This document shows, piece by piece, positions 1-9,230 of a stretch of DNA of 64,000 nt (positions are counted from its first letter, which is position 1; every line of letters starts with the position of its first letter). The notes beneath the pieces are model-generated. The model saw nothing but the letters and a program-made list of their open reading frames with translations, was not told the DNA's origin and made no database searches. The translations under genes and the position numbers were made by a program. This DNA is from Mycolicibacterium iranicum (GTDB lineage: Bacteria; Actinomycetota; Actinomycetes; Mycobacteriales; Mycobacteriaceae). The DNA lies in assembly GCF_002101705.1 (NCBI RefSeq), contig NZ_LQPC01000020.1, positions 62,001 to 126,000 on the forward strand. Reading direction: 5' to 3'.

Positions 1-469
1 CCCTGGTCGCCGGCACCGTCCGACCGCCCAGGCCGAGAACCACCAGGTCCATTCCGTCCATCAGGACCGCGGCCACCTCGACAGGATCGGCACCCGGTTG
101 CGGGATCACTGCAATCCTGCTCAGATCGGCACCCATCTCTGCCGCGGCCAGCAGCCCCACGTCGGGCTGGCCGATGATCGCCACATGGCCGCCCGCCGCC
201 GTCACCGCAGCGACCATGCTCAACTGCAACGAACGAGCCCCGGAAACCACCGCCACAGTTCCGCGCGGCAACGAATCCGGAAGCACCTCAGACAGCGAAT
301 CCGGGACCGGCAGCAAAGAATCCGGGGTGACCGACCGCTCAGGAACGGGCGCGACCACCCGCCGGTTGCCGCCCACCTTGCTGGAGACCGACGCCATCTG
401 CTTGCGTAACTGTTCTACCTGCTCAGCCCGCGTGACGGGACACCGGTTCAGGCTGTTTGGCGTCGTCAC
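1..469 (-). CDS. imuA': ImuA'-like SOS mutasome protein (3' end outside window)
   Basis: About 156 N-terminal codons are inside the window; the gene runs off the left edge. The start is a GTG at 469 with a GAAAGG ribosome site about 8 nt upstream. Translation gives a RecA-like N-terminal region with the stretches [19 protein letters not shown] and [13 protein letters not shown], where ImuA-type proteins keep a degenerate P-loop. In mycobacteria ImuA' acts with ImuB and DnaE2 in damage-induced translesion synthesis and mutagenesis. Support for the call comes from the LexA box 37 nt upstream and from synteny, since guaA lies nearby as Rv3395c lies next to Rv3396c. The C-terminal part, which binds ImuB, cannot be inspected. 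Confidence 0.8.
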   Translation of the reverse strand, partial: MTTPNSLNRCPVTRAEQVEQLRKQMASVSSKVGGNRRVVAPVPERSVTPDSLLPVPDSLSEVLPDSLPRGTVAVVSGARSLQLSMVAAVTAAGGHVAIIGQPDVGLLAAAEMGADLSRIAVIPQPGADPVEVAAVLMDGMDLVVLGLGGRTVPATR

Positions 470-505
470 AGCAGTACCTTTCACACCATCTGACACATCC
501 GTTTT

Positions 506-521
506 TCGAAACTTTGTTCGA
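506..521. promoter_or_regulatory. LexA (SOS) box upstream of imuA'
   Basis: The 16-mer TCGAAACTTTGTTCGA matches the mycobacterial SOS box TCGAAC-N4-GTTCGA with one change in the left half. It lies 37 nt upstream of the imuA' GTG. It is also about 85 nt upstream of the divergent lipase operon promoter, so in principle it could influence both directions. Confidence 0.85.
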
Positions 522-606
522 TGCCGCCAGTAAACACCCACCCACCGACAGCGTCAACCACGAACGGGCGCAACCACCGACACAGGGCAATGACACTGCC
601 AAATAG

Positions 607-640
607 TGACATTGACAAATGTCATCATTCGGGGTTGCAT
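607..640 (+). promoter_or_regulatory. Promoter and palindromic operator of the lipase-monooxygenase operon
   Basis: The palindrome TGACATT-gaca-AATGTCA (607-624) has perfect 7-bp arms. It overlaps a TTGACA -35 (612-617). After a 17-nt spacer a weak -10 TTGCAT (635-640) ends 7 nt before the GTG at 648, so the message is probably leaderless. An operator over the -35 suggests repression. The operon's own MerR protein is the obvious candidate, but MerR proteins usually bind the spacer, so another regulator is possible. Confidence 0.55.
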
Positions 641-647
641 CCATCTC

Positions 648-1667
648 GTGCTCAACGAAGAGACGGGCTGGACGACCGATGAGATCCAGCCCCGCGGATC
701 GTTCCGCTCACGCAGCGCCGCATTCGTCAGCAGCCTGACTCTGCGACAGATCAGCAGCGTGCTCCCACCCGATCAGGCCTGGGGTCTGTGGACCTCCCGA
801 CAGATCGTCGCCCGCATCATGGACACCTTCGGACCATCCCTGACCGGGGCCAAGGCAGTACGTGTCGACACCACCACCCCGGACCGCAACCGCGTCGTCG
901 GCGAATGGGTCTGGGGCAAAGACGTGGCTCGCCGTGGGGCAGCCGGAGCGGGCACCACCCAGGCGATCTACTTCGTCCACGGCAGCGGCTACGCCCTGTG
1001 CTCACCTCGCACGCACCGGCGGCTCACCGCGTGGCTGTCCCAGCTGACCGGGCTGCCCGTCTTCAGCGTCGACTACCGACTGGCGCCGCGTCACCGCTTC
1101 CCCACTGCCGCAGACGATGTCCGCAACGGCTGGGACTGGCTCACCCGCAGGTGCGGCATCGCACCCGAGCAGATCGTGATCGCCGGCGACTCGGCCGGAG
1201 GGCATCTCGCCGTCGACCTGTTGCTGCAACCCGACATGAGTCACCCAGCCGGCGTGGTTCTGATGTCGCCGCTGGTGGATTTGACCTTCGGCCTGGCCCG
1301 CACCCGCGAACTGGATCGCCCTGACCCCGCCATCAGGTCACGCGACGCCGCCCGCCTGGTCCAGTTGTACTGCGCTGGAATCGAATCCGGACATCCCCGA
1401 CTACGGCTCGATGTGGCAGGTGGACGCCCACTGCCGCCGACGCTGATCCAGGCCGGTGGAGCGGAGATGCTCGCCGCCGACGCCGTCGCACTCGCACAGG
1501 ATCTCCGCCGGCAAGGAACTCGATGCGACCTGCAGATCTGGCCGGACCAGGTGCACGTCTTCCAAGCGCTGCCGCGACTCTCCCCGGAAGCCGGGCACGC
1601 CATGCGCACCGTCGCCGCGTTCATCGCGGACGCTTTGCGCGACAACAGCATCGAACAGGTGGGCTGA
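648..1667 (+). CDS. Hormone-sensitive-lipase family alpha/beta hydrolase (LipR-like)
   Basis: 339 residues from the GTG at 648, chosen because it sits 7 nt after a -10 element; an upstream in-frame GTG at 606 falls inside the operator. It shows an HGSGY oxyanion region (HGGG in most relatives), the nucleophile motif GDSAGG and a C-terminal DQVHVF that carries the catalytic His. Such enzymes cleave short to medium acyl esters. It opens a tightly packed operon with an SDR, a di-iron protein and a flavin monooxygenase, a content like the M. tuberculosis mymA operon (lipR, Rv3085 SDR, mymA monooxygenase). A plausible role is hydrolysis of an ester formed by the downstream Baeyer-Villiger-type enzyme. 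The substrate is unknown. Confidence 0.8.
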   Translation: MLNEETGWTTDEIQPRGSFRSRSAAFVSSLTLRQISSVLPPDQAWGLWTSRQIVARIMDTFGPSLTGAKAVRVDTTTPDRNRVVGEWVWGKDVARRGAAGAGTTQAIYFVHGSGYALCSPRTHRRLTAWLSQLTGLPVFSVDYRLAPRHRFPTAADDVRNGWDWLTRRCGIAPEQIVIAGDSAGGHLAVDLLLQPDMSHPAGVVLMSPLVDLTFGLARTRELDRPDPAIRSRDAARLVQLYCAGIESGHPRLRLDVAGGRPLPPTLIQAGGAEMLAADAVALAQDLRRQGTRCDLQIWPDQVHVFQALPRLSPEAGHAMRTVAAFIADALRDNSIEQVG

Positions 1668-1670
1668 CAC

Positions 1671-2489
1671 ATGTGGCCGTTCGGAACGAAACGCACCCAC
1701 GAGGCTGACGCCGTGATCACCGGTGCGGGCAGCGGCATCGGCGCCGCGTTCGCCAGAGAGCTCGCCCACCGTGGCGGAAGGGTGGTGTGCAGCGACATCG
1801 ACGCCGGCGCAGCGCAATCGGTCGCCGACGAGATCGGAACCTCGGCGCTGCCCGTGCAGTGCGACGTCGCCGACATCGATGCGGTGTATCGCCTGGCACA
1901 GGAAGCACAGTCGTGGTTCGGCGGTGCACCGACACTCGTGATCAACAACGCGGGCGTCGGTGCGGGCGGGGCAGTCATCGGTGAATCCGCACTCTCCGAC
2001 TGGGAGTGGGTGCTCAACATCAACCTGTGGGGCCCGATCCACGGCTGCCACGTGTTCGCGCCAATTCTGCGTGAGGCCGGTCGCCCCGCCGGCATCATCA
2101 ACGTCGCCTCCGCCGCAGCCTTCGGCGCCGCCCCCGGAATGGCCGCCTACAACGTCAGCAAGGCAGGCACGCTGTCGCTGTCGGAAACACTGGCTGCCGA
2201 ACTCGCCGGTACAGGCATCAACGTCACGGTGCTGTGTCCCACGTTCGTCAAGACCAACATCGTCAACGCCGGCCGCATCCCCGAGGAAACGACACAGCTG
2301 GCCGATCGGCTGATGCGGATCACGGGATTCTCGCCCGAGCGCGTCGCCCGCACCTGCCTGGACACCCTCGATCGCGGCGGTCTCTACTGCATGCCGAACC
2401 CCGAAGCCCGGATCGGCTGGGGCATCAAACGTTTCACCCCGACGGTGTACACCCGCGCCGCCGGACTGGCAACCCGTGTGACAACCTGA
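1671..2489 (+). CDS. Short-chain dehydrogenase/reductase
   Basis: 272 residues starting 3 nt after the lipase stop. The classical SDR pattern is complete: TGAGSGIG for NAD(P) near residue 15, NNAG near residue 90, a catalytic Ser in the NVASAAAF stretch, and YNVSK near residue 160. An acidic Asp at the end of beta-2 (CSDID) suggests NAD preference; this is inference. In this operon it probably interconverts an alcohol and ketone or aldehyde that feeds the monooxygenase, like the SDR of the mymA operon. The C-terminal tail (RFTPTVYTRAAGLATRV) may be membrane-associating. Confidence 0.85.
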   Translation: MWPFGTKRTHEADAVITGAGSGIGAAFARELAHRGGRVVCSDIDAGAAQSVADEIGTSALPVQCDVADIDAVYRLAQEAQSWFGGAPTLVINNAGVGAGGAVIGESALSDWEWVLNINLWGPIHGCHVFAPILREAGRPAGIINVASAAAFGAAPGMAAYNVSKAGTLSLSETLAAELAGTGINVTVLCPTFVKTNIVNAGRIPEETTQLADRLMRITGFSPERVARTCLDTLDRGGLYCMPNPEARIGWGIKRFTPTVYTRAAGLATRVTT

Positions 2490-2499
2490 GGGAGGATCA

Positions 2500-3420
2500 A
2501 TGGCGATCGACATGGACGCGATGCTGGCGAAGATCAAGGACCGCCAGTGGGCGCTCGCCGACATCGACTGGACGGCACCAGGGGCCGAGAGGATCACCGA
2601 CGAGCAGCGACCCAAGCTCAAGGCATTCATGGCCGACCTGTGCTGGATCGAGAACATCGGGGCCCGCGGCTTCGCGGCGCTGGCCAAGAAAGCGCCCACC
2701 CCGACGATCGCAGAGATCTACCGGTACTTCCATGCCGAGGAGCAGCGGCACGCCAACGCCGAACTGGCGCTGATGAAACGCTGGGGCATGCTCGATGACG
2801 GGGAAATGCCCGAGCCCAACGTCAACATCCGGATGGCGATGGATTGGCTCGACACCTACGCCGACGACATGTCGCTGTCGATCCTGGGCACCGTCATCCC
2901 GATGCTCGAGGTCGCCCTCGACGGCGCGCTGCTGAAATTCCTGCTCGAAGAGGTCGACGATCCCGTCTGCCATCAGGTGTTCGAGAAGATCAACAACGAC
3001 GAATCCCGGCACATCACCGTCGATTTCGAGGTGCTGAACATGATCGGCCACGCCGATCTACGCCGGCTGGCCATCGAATTCGTCGGCAACGTCGCCACAC
3101 CCGGCCTGATCATCGGGGCCATCATGTATGTCCCGCTGCTCAACCGGATCCGCAACGAGATCGTCGGTATGGGTCTGGAGCCCGAACGCCTCTACAATGC
3201 GGTCAAGCGGTTCCAGACCCTTGGTGAGCGTGGCGAATTCACCCACCGGGTGCCCACCTACCAGGTCCTCAAGCGGCATGCCTCGGCGGTGGTCAACCCC
3301 CGTCATCCTTATCATCTGTTGGCGAACTCGCTGGTGTGGGTGTCGGACCTGTACCCCAAGGCGCTACTGAAGCCGATACCGAGCTGGTTCAAGGAACTGA
3401 CCCACGAGCCGGCGGCCTGA
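2500..3420 (+). CDS. Ferritin-like di-iron protein of the PF10118 (metal-dependent hydrolase) type
   Basis: 306 residues, starting 10 nt after the SDR stop with a GGGAGG site. It contains two carboxylate-His motifs spaced as in ferritin-like four-helix bundles: FHAEEQRHANAE near residue 78 and NNDESRHITVDFE near residue 167, with extra acidic residues in LLEEVDD. That supports a dinuclear iron site. The family is annotated as predicted metal-dependent hydrolase, though oxidase or oxygenase chemistry fits the motifs equally well. It lies between an SDR and a flavin monooxygenase, pointing to oxidation of a hydrophobic substrate. The hydrophobic segment TPGLIIGAIMYVPLL could dock to membrane. 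The exact reaction is unknown. Confidence 0.65.
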   Translation: MAIDMDAMLAKIKDRQWALADIDWTAPGAERITDEQRPKLKAFMADLCWIENIGARGFAALAKKAPTPTIAEIYRYFHAEEQRHANAELALMKRWGMLDDGEMPEPNVNIRMAMDWLDTYADDMSLSILGTVIPMLEVALDGALLKFLLEEVDDPVCHQVFEKINNDESRHITVDFEVLNMIGHADLRRLAIEFVGNVATPGLIIGAIMYVPLLNRIRNEIVGMGLEPERLYNAVKRFQTLGERGEFTHRVPTYQVLKRHASAVVNPRHPYHLLANSLVWVSDLYPKALLKPIPSWFKELTHEPAA

Positions 3421-3423
3421 CAC

Positions 3424-4953
3424 ATGCCTGCTGCCAACCGCGTTCACCAAACCCTCATTGTCGGAGCCGGCTTCACCGGGCTGGGAACCGCGATCAAACT
3501 CAGACAGGCCGGTGTCGAGGACATCGTCATCGTCGAGCGCGGCGACAGCGTCGGCGGCACCTGGCGGGACAACACCTACCCCGGCGTCGCGTGCGACATC
3601 CCGTCGCTGCTGTATTCGTTCTCGTTCGTCAAGAACCCGTCGTGGTCGCGGGCCTACCCCTCGGGCACCGAGATCTGCGAGCACATCGAGGCGATGACCG
3701 ATCAGCACGGCCTCCGGCCGCTGATCAGGTTCAACACCGAGGTCACCGGGCTGAGCTTCGACGAAAAGACCGGCGTGTGGACAGTAAAAACTAATGGGCG
3801 CAAGCGGTTTCGGGCTCGAACGGTCGTGCTGGCGGCGGGACCACTGGCTGATCACAAGTTCCCGGAGATCCGTGGCATCGACTCCTACGAGGGACACAAG
3901 ATTCACAGCGCATCTTGGGATCATGATTACGACTTCACCGGAAAACGGGTGGCCGTGATCGGGACCGGCGCCACCGCGGTACAGATCATCCCCGAGCTCG
4001 TCAAGACCGCCGAGTTCGTCAAGGTGTTCCAGCGCACTGCAGGCTGGGTGCTGCCCCGTCTCGATGTGCCGATGCCGGCGGCGGTCCAGTCATTGTTCGC
4101 GAAACTGCCTGTGACACAGCACATCGCACGCCAAGCGCTGTACTGGGGACATGAGGCCGCGGCGACCGCGCTGGTGTGGGACACGCCGATGAGCCGTCTC
4201 GTGGCACAGCTCGGTAAAGCTCATCTGCGCCAACAGGTCAAGGATCCGTGGATGCGCCGCCAGCTCACCCCGGAGTTCACCCCGGGCTGCAAACGCATGC
4301 TGATGTCCAGCGACTACTACCCCGCTTTGCAGCGCGAGAACTGCAAACTCATCGATTGGCCCATCGCCACGCTGAGCCCGGTAGGGATCCGCACCAGCGA
4401 CGGCATCGAGCACCACCTGGACGCGATCGTGTTCGCGACGGGGTACGACGTGCACCTGTCCGGCCCACCGTTCCCCGTCACCGGAGTAGGAGGCAGATCG
4501 CTCCAACAGGAATGGGCCGATCATGCCGAGGCCTACAAGAGCGCCAGTGTCCACGGCTACCCGAACCTCTTCTTCATGACGGGGCCGAATTCGGGGCCCG
4601 GCCATAACTCCTTGCTGGTGTACGTCGAAGGGCAGATCGATTACGCGGTCGCCGGGATCACGACGATCCTGAACCAGAACCTGCGTTCTCTCGACGTGCG
4701 CGCCGACGTCCAGCGTCGCTTCAACGAACGCATTCAGCGGCGACTCACGAAGACCACCTGGATGTCGGGCTGCAACAGCTGGTATCTGACGGCCGACGGA
4801 TTCAACGCCTCGATGTACCCCGGATTCGCGACACAGTATCTTCGACAGATGCGGACTATCCAGTTCGAGGACTACGAAGCGGTGGCGCGCGCGAGGAGCG
4901 AATCAGATCCAGCGCATGCCGCGTCACCGCCTGTCACGATCTCGACGGCCTGA
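3424..4953 (+). CDS. Flavin-dependent Baeyer-Villiger-type monooxygenase (MymA-like)
   Basis: 509 residues, 3 nt after the preceding stop. It has the N-terminal FAD motif GAGFTGLG and a second dinucleotide motif GTGATA for NADPH. Between them is the Baeyer-Villiger fingerprint in the form YEGHKIHSASW. A C-terminal GPNSGPGHNS completes the family pattern. Family members insert oxygen next to a carbonyl to make an ester or lactone. Together with the lipase this gives a ketone-to-ester-to-acid-plus-alcohol sequence. The closest functional parallel is MymA (Rv3083), linked to mycolate and envelope adaptation; the native substrate here is not evident. Confidence 0.85.
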   Translation: MPAANRVHQTLIVGAGFTGLGTAIKLRQAGVEDIVIVERGDSVGGTWRDNTYPGVACDIPSLLYSFSFVKNPSWSRAYPSGTEICEHIEAMTDQHGLRPLIRFNTEVTGLSFDEKTGVWTVKTNGRKRFRARTVVLAAGPLADHKFPEIRGIDSYEGHKIHSASWDHDYDFTGKRVAVIGTGATAVQIIPELVKTAEFVKVFQRTAGWVLPRLDVPMPAAVQSLFAKLPVTQHIARQALYWGHEAAATALVWDTPMSRLVAQLGKAHLRQQVKDPWMRRQLTPEFTPGCKRMLMSSDYYPALQRENCKLIDWPIATLSPVGIRTSDGIEHHLDAIVFATGYDVHLSGPPFPVTGVGGRSLQQEWADHAEAYKSASVHGYPNLFFMTGPNSGPGHNSLLVYVEGQIDYAVAGITTILNQNLRSLDVRADVQRRFNERIQRRLTKTTWMSGCNSWYLTADGFNASMYPGFATQYLRQMRTIQFEDYEAVARARSESDPAHAASPPVTISTA

Positions 4954-4955
4954 CC

Positions 4956-5837
4956 GTGTCTGGTCCGATCCCGACCATCCTGCGACGGATCCGGCGCGGT
5001 TCGCGTGATGTGATCGAAAACGCGGTGTCGCAGTTGTTCGATGCCGCGGTACAGCCGCATGACATCGCCGAATCCGGCGAGTACCGCATCGACGAGCTGG
5101 CCCAGCTGGCCGGGACCACGACCCGTAACATCCGGGTGTATCGCGATCGGGGTCTGCTGCATCCGCCCCTTCGGGTGGGCCGTATCGCACTGTTCAACGA
5201 CACGCATCTGACCCGGTTGCGCCTGATCACGTCGATGCTGGATCGCGGCTACAACATCGCGCATGTCAACGAGATGCTGTCGGCGTGGGAGCAGGGCAAA
5301 GATCTCGGCGACATGCTGGGCCTCGAATCGGCGATCGCCGGCAGCTGGGCGACCGAGAAACCGCAGCGGATGCCCACGGCGCAGGCCCGCACGCTGATCG
5401 ACGATCCGGCGGGCTTCGACCGTCTGGTCAGCCTCGGAATCATCCGAGTCGATGAGGAGGCCGACCACGGATACGCCACGATCGTGCGGCCCACCCTCGT
5501 CGAGGCGTTCACCGAGATCCGCAAGCACGGCGTCGCCCTCGACAAACTCATCGACATCCATGTCCAGGTGAGCCCGCTGCTCGATCAGATCAGCGAAATT
5601 CTCGTGCAGGCCGGCCTCGACGAAGTCGTCGACAAGATCAACCCCGGCGCCGCCATGCCCGACGACGTCGAAGTCGCAGGGCTCATAACGACTTTGGTGC
5701 GGTTCCGCACGCAGGCAGTGTCGGCGGTAGGCGCGACGCTGGCGTTTTCGATTGAGACAGCCGTCGAGTCCGTGGTGGCCCAGCTTCTCGGCGACCTCAT
5801 CACCAAGAGCGCCGACGCCACCGGCGATCCCGCCTGA
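4956..5837 (+). CDS. MerR-family transcriptional regulator
   Basis: 293 residues from a GTG 2 nt after the monooxygenase stop. An N-terminal MerR winged-helix domain occupies roughly residues 28-100 (YRIDELAQLAGTTTRNIRVY, then RDRGLLHPP). A long helical effector-binding region follows; it has no Cys cluster, so it is not a metal sensor. The upstream extension of about 27 residues is unusual for MerR proteins. As the fifth gene of the operon it is the natural candidate to bind the palindrome at 607-624 and sense a hydrophobic substrate. In M. tuberculosis the mymA operon is instead controlled by the AraC-type VirS. Confidence 0.85.
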   Translation: MSGPIPTILRRIRRGSRDVIENAVSQLFDAAVQPHDIAESGEYRIDELAQLAGTTTRNIRVYRDRGLLHPPLRVGRIALFNDTHLTRLRLITSMLDRGYNIAHVNEMLSAWEQGKDLGDMLGLESAIAGSWATEKPQRMPTAQARTLIDDPAGFDRLVSLGIIRVDEEADHGYATIVRPTLVEAFTEIRKHGVALDKLIDIHVQVSPLLDQISEILVQAGLDEVVDKINPGAAMPDDVEVAGLITTLVRFRTQAVSAVGATLAFSIETAVESVVAQLLGDLITKSADATGDPA

Positions 5838-5852
5838 ACTATCCTTCGGCGC

Positions 5853-6416
5853 GTGCTCGACGATCTGTGGGCTGCGGCCACCCGACATCAATTCCTCTAC
5901 TCGGTGCGCGACGGAACCATCGCGCCCTCCGACTTCCACCGGTGGCTGGCGCAGGACGCCGTGTTCGTCACCGACCTGCTCGCGTTCCAGGCGCGATTGC
6001 TGGCCCGTGCGCACCGAGACGCCCAATCCACGCTCGCCGCAGGGTGCGTCGCGCTGGTCGCCGAACTCGACTGGTTCGACGAGCAGGCCACCGCCGCAGG
6101 CATCACCATGAACCAGGCGCCACTGCCTGCGACGCTCGCCTACCGCGACCTGCTCGCGCGACTCGACACCGAGGACTATCCCACCGCCGTCACCGCGCTG
6201 TGGGTCATCGAAGAGGTCTATCTGCGCGCCTGGACCACCGCGGCGTCGGACTCGTCGCCGTACCGCGAATTCGTCGAGCACTGGACCGATCCCGGCTTTG
6301 CCACTTACGTTGGGGCCCTGCGGGACCTAGCAGTCCCGGCAGCCTACGAGCAGGTGATCGCCGAAGTGCTGTCTCACGAAATCGCGTTCTGGGACATGGC
6401 TTCGACGACTATCTGA
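5853..6416 (+). CDS. TenA/THI-4-like helical protein
   Basis: 187 residues from a GTG at 5853. No good ribosome site is seen, but a TATCCT about 8 nt before the GTG could drive a leaderless message. The all-helical pattern with WLAQDAVFVTDLLAFQARLLA and ALWVIEEVYLRAW resembles the TenA / heme-oxygenase-like fold. Thiaminase II members of this fold use a Cys nucleophile. The single Cys here (in AAGCVALVAEL) is not in an obvious equivalent position, so thiamin salvage cannot be assumed. Converges with the esterase gene, 10 nt between stops. Confidence 0.6.
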   Translation: MLDDLWAAATRHQFLYSVRDGTIAPSDFHRWLAQDAVFVTDLLAFQARLLARAHRDAQSTLAAGCVALVAELDWFDEQATAAGITMNQAPLPATLAYRDLLARLDTEDYPTAVTALWVIEEVYLRAWTTAASDSSPYREFVEHWTDPGFATYVGALRDLAVPAAYEQVIAEVLSHEIAFWDMASTTI

Positions 6417-6426
6417 CCGACGCCGG

Positions 6427-7416
6427 CTAACTTGCCAGCGCGGGTCCGATCGTGGTGTTCCACGACTCCTGCATCTCCGATTCGAACAGGCCCCACGTAT
6501 GGGAGCCATCGGGCCGAACCACATAGGTGACAGGCACACCGGCGGCGGCGGCCCGATCGGCGAAGACCCTGGTGCTGTCGGCGACGATACGTTCGATGAA
6601 GCCGCCGGTGATGTTCGGCCCGAAGCCCGGGGGGAGCCGGTCGACGTTACCGACGTTGCCCGATCCGGACGCTCCGACCCAGACCGCCACACCGCGTAGC
6701 TTCTCGACGTTCTTCGACGGGTCGTGCGCCACCCACAGCGGACCGCCCGGCGGGCCCCACATCGCGTCTGCGCTGGCGCCACCGCTGCCGAGCGTCAAAG
6801 CCACCTGCTGGGCGTTGTCCGACGGGTTCAGGATGCCGCTGTAGGACCCGACACCCTGATACAGACCGGGCACCTGGACCGCGTAGTCAAGGGCGGTACC
6901 GCCGGTGCTCGACAGCCCGCCGACGCCGTTGCGGCCGTTGGTGTCGTACTCGGCGTCGATCAGTGGGGGCAGTTCCTGCGTCATATAGGTCTGGTACTGC
7001 TTGCTCGGATCGGCGACCCAGTTTGTGTACCAACTGAATTGACCACCCAGCGGGGAGACCACGTTGACATTCTTGTCTGCGAAGAAGCCCTGGATGTCGG
7101 TCATTCCGAACCAGCTCTTCATGCCGGGAGCGATGCCGCCGCCTGCGATGTCGTCGCCGCCGTCGATGCCCGGCAGCAGGTAGAACGTGGGTGCGCCCGA
7201 TTTGCCCGCTTTGAACACGTCGTTGACGACGACCTTGTTCATCGATGGCGAGAACACCGACACCTTGTCCCAGCGATCGTTGACGTGCTCGATGCCGGTG
7301 ATGTGCGCGCCCTGCGGCTGCGCAGAGGCCGCCGGAAGCGCGGGCACTAGCAGAAACGTCAGTACAGAAACCAACGCCACAGCTAGCGCACGCCCTCGGC
7401 GCGTCGACCTGATCAT
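6427..7416 (-). CDS. Secreted esterase / mycolyltransferase-like protein (Ag85 fold)
   Basis: 329 residues with a clear signal peptide: RSTRRGR basic region, hydrophobic core to about residue 28, and ASA-QP cleavage site. The mature protein has the esterase-D / antigen 85 layout. The nucleophile elbow is GLSSTGG (GxSxxG), an Asp lies in the IERIVADSTRVFADR region, and a terminal RPDGSHTWGLFE carries the catalytic His. Ag85 enzymes transfer mycolates onto trehalose and arabinogalactan outside the membrane. This paralogue has diverged around the active site (canonical GLSMAG), so it may be an acyl-ester hydrolase or transferase of different specificity. Its promoter indicates a leaderless mRNA. 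Confidence 0.75.
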   Translation of the reverse strand: MIRSTRRGRALAVALVSVLTFLLVPALPAASAQPQGAHITGIEHVNDRWDKVSVFSPSMNKVVVNDVFKAGKSGAPTFYLLPGIDGGDDIAGGGIAPGMKSWFGMTDIQGFFADKNVNVVSPLGGQFSWYTNWVADPSKQYQTYMTQELPPLIDAEYDTNGRNGVGGLSSTGGTALDYAVQVPGLYQGVGSYSGILNPSDNAQQVALTLGSGGASADAMWGPPGGPLWVAHDPSKNVEKLRGVAVWVGASGSGNVGNVDRLPPGFGPNITGGFIERIVADSTRVFADRAAAAGVPVTYVVRPDGSHTWGLFESEMQESWNTTIGPALAS

Positions 7417-7422
7417 CGGCTG

Positions 7423-7451
7423 ATTATGTAGTCACTCTCTAAAATCAGCAA
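7423..7451 (-). promoter_or_regulatory. Leaderless promoter of the secreted esterase
   Basis: Reading the minus strand: TTGCTG (-35, 7451-7446), 17-nt spacer, CATAAT (-10, 7428-7423), then 6 nt to the ATG at 7416. The geometry puts transcription start at or next to the start codon, so the esterase is expected to be translated from a leaderless mRNA independently of guaA upstream. Confidence 0.6.
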
Positions 7452-7479
7452 GGCTATGCGTGTGAATGCCACTTCGTGT

Positions 7480-9039
7480 TCACTCCCACTCAATCGTGCC
7501 CGGCGGCTTGCTCGTGACGTCGAGGACCACCCGGTTGACCTCGCGGACCTCGTTGGTGATTCGCGTCGAGATGCGTTCCAGCACTTCGTAGGGCACCCGC
7601 GTCCAGTCGGCCGTCATCGCGTCCTCACTCGACACGGGACGCAACACGATGGGATGCCCATAGGTGCGGCCGTCGCCCTGCACACCCACCGACCGGACGT
7701 CGGCGAGCAGCACCACCGGGCATTGCCAGATCTGGTGATCCAGTCCGGCCGACGTGAGTTCCTCCCTCGCGATGGCGTCCGCGCGGCGCAGCGTATCCAA
7801 GCGTTCCGCCGTGACCTCGCCGACGATCCGGATCCCCAAGCCGGGACCTGGAAATGGTTGGCGCGCAACGATTTCCTCGGGCAAACCCAGTTCGCGACCG
7901 ACCGCGCGAACCTCGTCCTTGAACAGCAGCCGCAGCGGCTCGACGAGCCTGAACTTCAGGTCGTCGGGAAGACCGCCGACATTGTGGTGGCTCTTGATGT
8001 TCGCCGTGCCAGACCCGCCTCCGGATTCGACCACGTCGGGGTACAGAGTGCCCTGAACCAGGAAGTCGACCTCCCCACCGGACACGTCGACCGCGTCACG
8101 CACCGCGCCTTCGAAGGCGCGGATGAACTCACGGCCGATGATCTTGCGCTTGCCTTCGGGATTGGCCACCCCGGACAGCGCCTCGAGGAAGCGGTCGGCC
8201 ACGTCGACTGTTACAAGATTGGCGCCGGTCGCAGCGACGAAATCGCGCTGTACCTGCGCGCGCTCACCGGACCGAAGCAGGCCGTGGTCAACGAAGACAC
8301 AGGTGAGCCGGTCGCCGATGGCACGCTGCACCAGCGCGGCGGCCACCGCGGAGTCCACACCACCGGAAAGGCCGCAGATCGCCCGTCCGTCGCCGATCTG
8401 GCTGCGCACCTGCTCGACGAGGGCATCGGCGATGTTGGCCGGCGTCCACGCGGCATCGATACCGGCGAACTCGTGTAGAAAGCGGCTCAGTACCTGCTGT
8501 CCGTGTGGGCTGTGCATCACTTCGGGGTGGTATTGCACACCGGCCAGCCTGCGACCGCGGTTCTCGAACGCTGCGACGGGCGCGCCAGTGCTGGTGGCCA
8601 CCACTTCGAACCCCTCTGGGGCCTCGGTGACGGCGTCGCCGTGGCTCATCCACACCGGCTGGGTGTCGGGGAGGTCCGAATGCAGCTCTCCGCCAGTCAC
8701 TTTCAACTCGGTGCGGCCGTACTCGCTGGTGCCCGTGTGGGCGACCGTGCCGCCGAGCGCCTGTGCCATCGCCTGAAACCCGTAGCAGATGCCGAACACG
8801 GGCACGTCGAGGTCGAACAGTGCGGGATCGAGTTGGGGCGCCCCTTCTGCATAGACGCTCGCGGGCCCACCGGAGAGTACGACCGCCCGCGGGTCGCGTG
8901 CCTTGATTTCCTCGACGCTGGCGGTGTGCGGGATGACCTCAGAGAACACCCGCGCCTCACGAACCCGCCGGGCGATGAGCTGCGCGTACTGCGCGCCGAA
9001 GTCGACGACCAACACGGGACGGGGAGCTGCTGATTCCAC
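7480..9039 (-). CDS. guaA: GMP synthase (glutamine-hydrolysing)
   Basis: 519 residues, full family length. The N-terminal class I glutamine amidotransferase domain has FGICYGFQ with the nucleophile Cys at residue 85 and the His/Glu pair in YHPEV. It is followed by an ATP-pyrophosphatase domain with the P-loop SGGVDS and a C-terminal dimerisation domain ending in KPPGTIEWE. It converts XMP to GMP in the cytoplasm, the step after IMP dehydrogenase (guaB2 here). A 190-nt spacer (9040-9230) separates it from the response regulator upstream on the same strand; nothing notable was seen there. Confidence 0.97.
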   Translation of the reverse strand: MESAAPRPVLVVDFGAQYAQLIARRVREARVFSEVIPHTASVEEIKARDPRAVVLSGGPASVYAEGAPQLDPALFDLDVPVFGICYGFQAMAQALGGTVAHTGTSEYGRTELKVTGGELHSDLPDTQPVWMSHGDAVTEAPEGFEVVATSTGAPVAAFENRGRRLAGVQYHPEVMHSPHGQQVLSRFLHEFAGIDAAWTPANIADALVEQVRSQIGDGRAICGLSGGVDSAVAAALVQRAIGDRLTCVFVDHGLLRSGERAQVQRDFVAATGANLVTVDVADRFLEALSGVANPEGKRKIIGREFIRAFEGAVRDAVDVSGGEVDFLVQGTLYPDVVESGGGSGTANIKSHHNVGGLPDDLKFRLVEPLRLLFKDEVRAVGRELGLPEEIVARQPFPGPGLGIRIVGEVTAERLDTLRRADAIAREELTSAGLDHQIWQCPVVLLADVRSVGVQGDGRTYGHPIVLRPVSSEDAMTADWTRVPYEVLERISTRITNEVREVNRVVLDVTSKPPGTIEWE

Positions 9040-9230
9040 CGGGACAGTCTAGTTTGGCCGCTCGAGGATCGTGATCGCCGGAGCGCCTGGCGATTCGGCG
9101 TACCCCCTGCCACCGATTCGATGCCATAGCGCTGCCGGCGACCACGTCCCGGTCCCCCGCGTCGCAAACGTTAGTGGCCGGTCCGGATCGCTGTCAGTCG
9201 ACCGAACGGACGATTCTGTCCAGTTTCGCC

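Noticed and set aside
606-650. GTG at 606 as the lipase start
   Set aside because: It falls inside the operator palindrome and upstream of the -10; the GTG at 648 fits the promoter.
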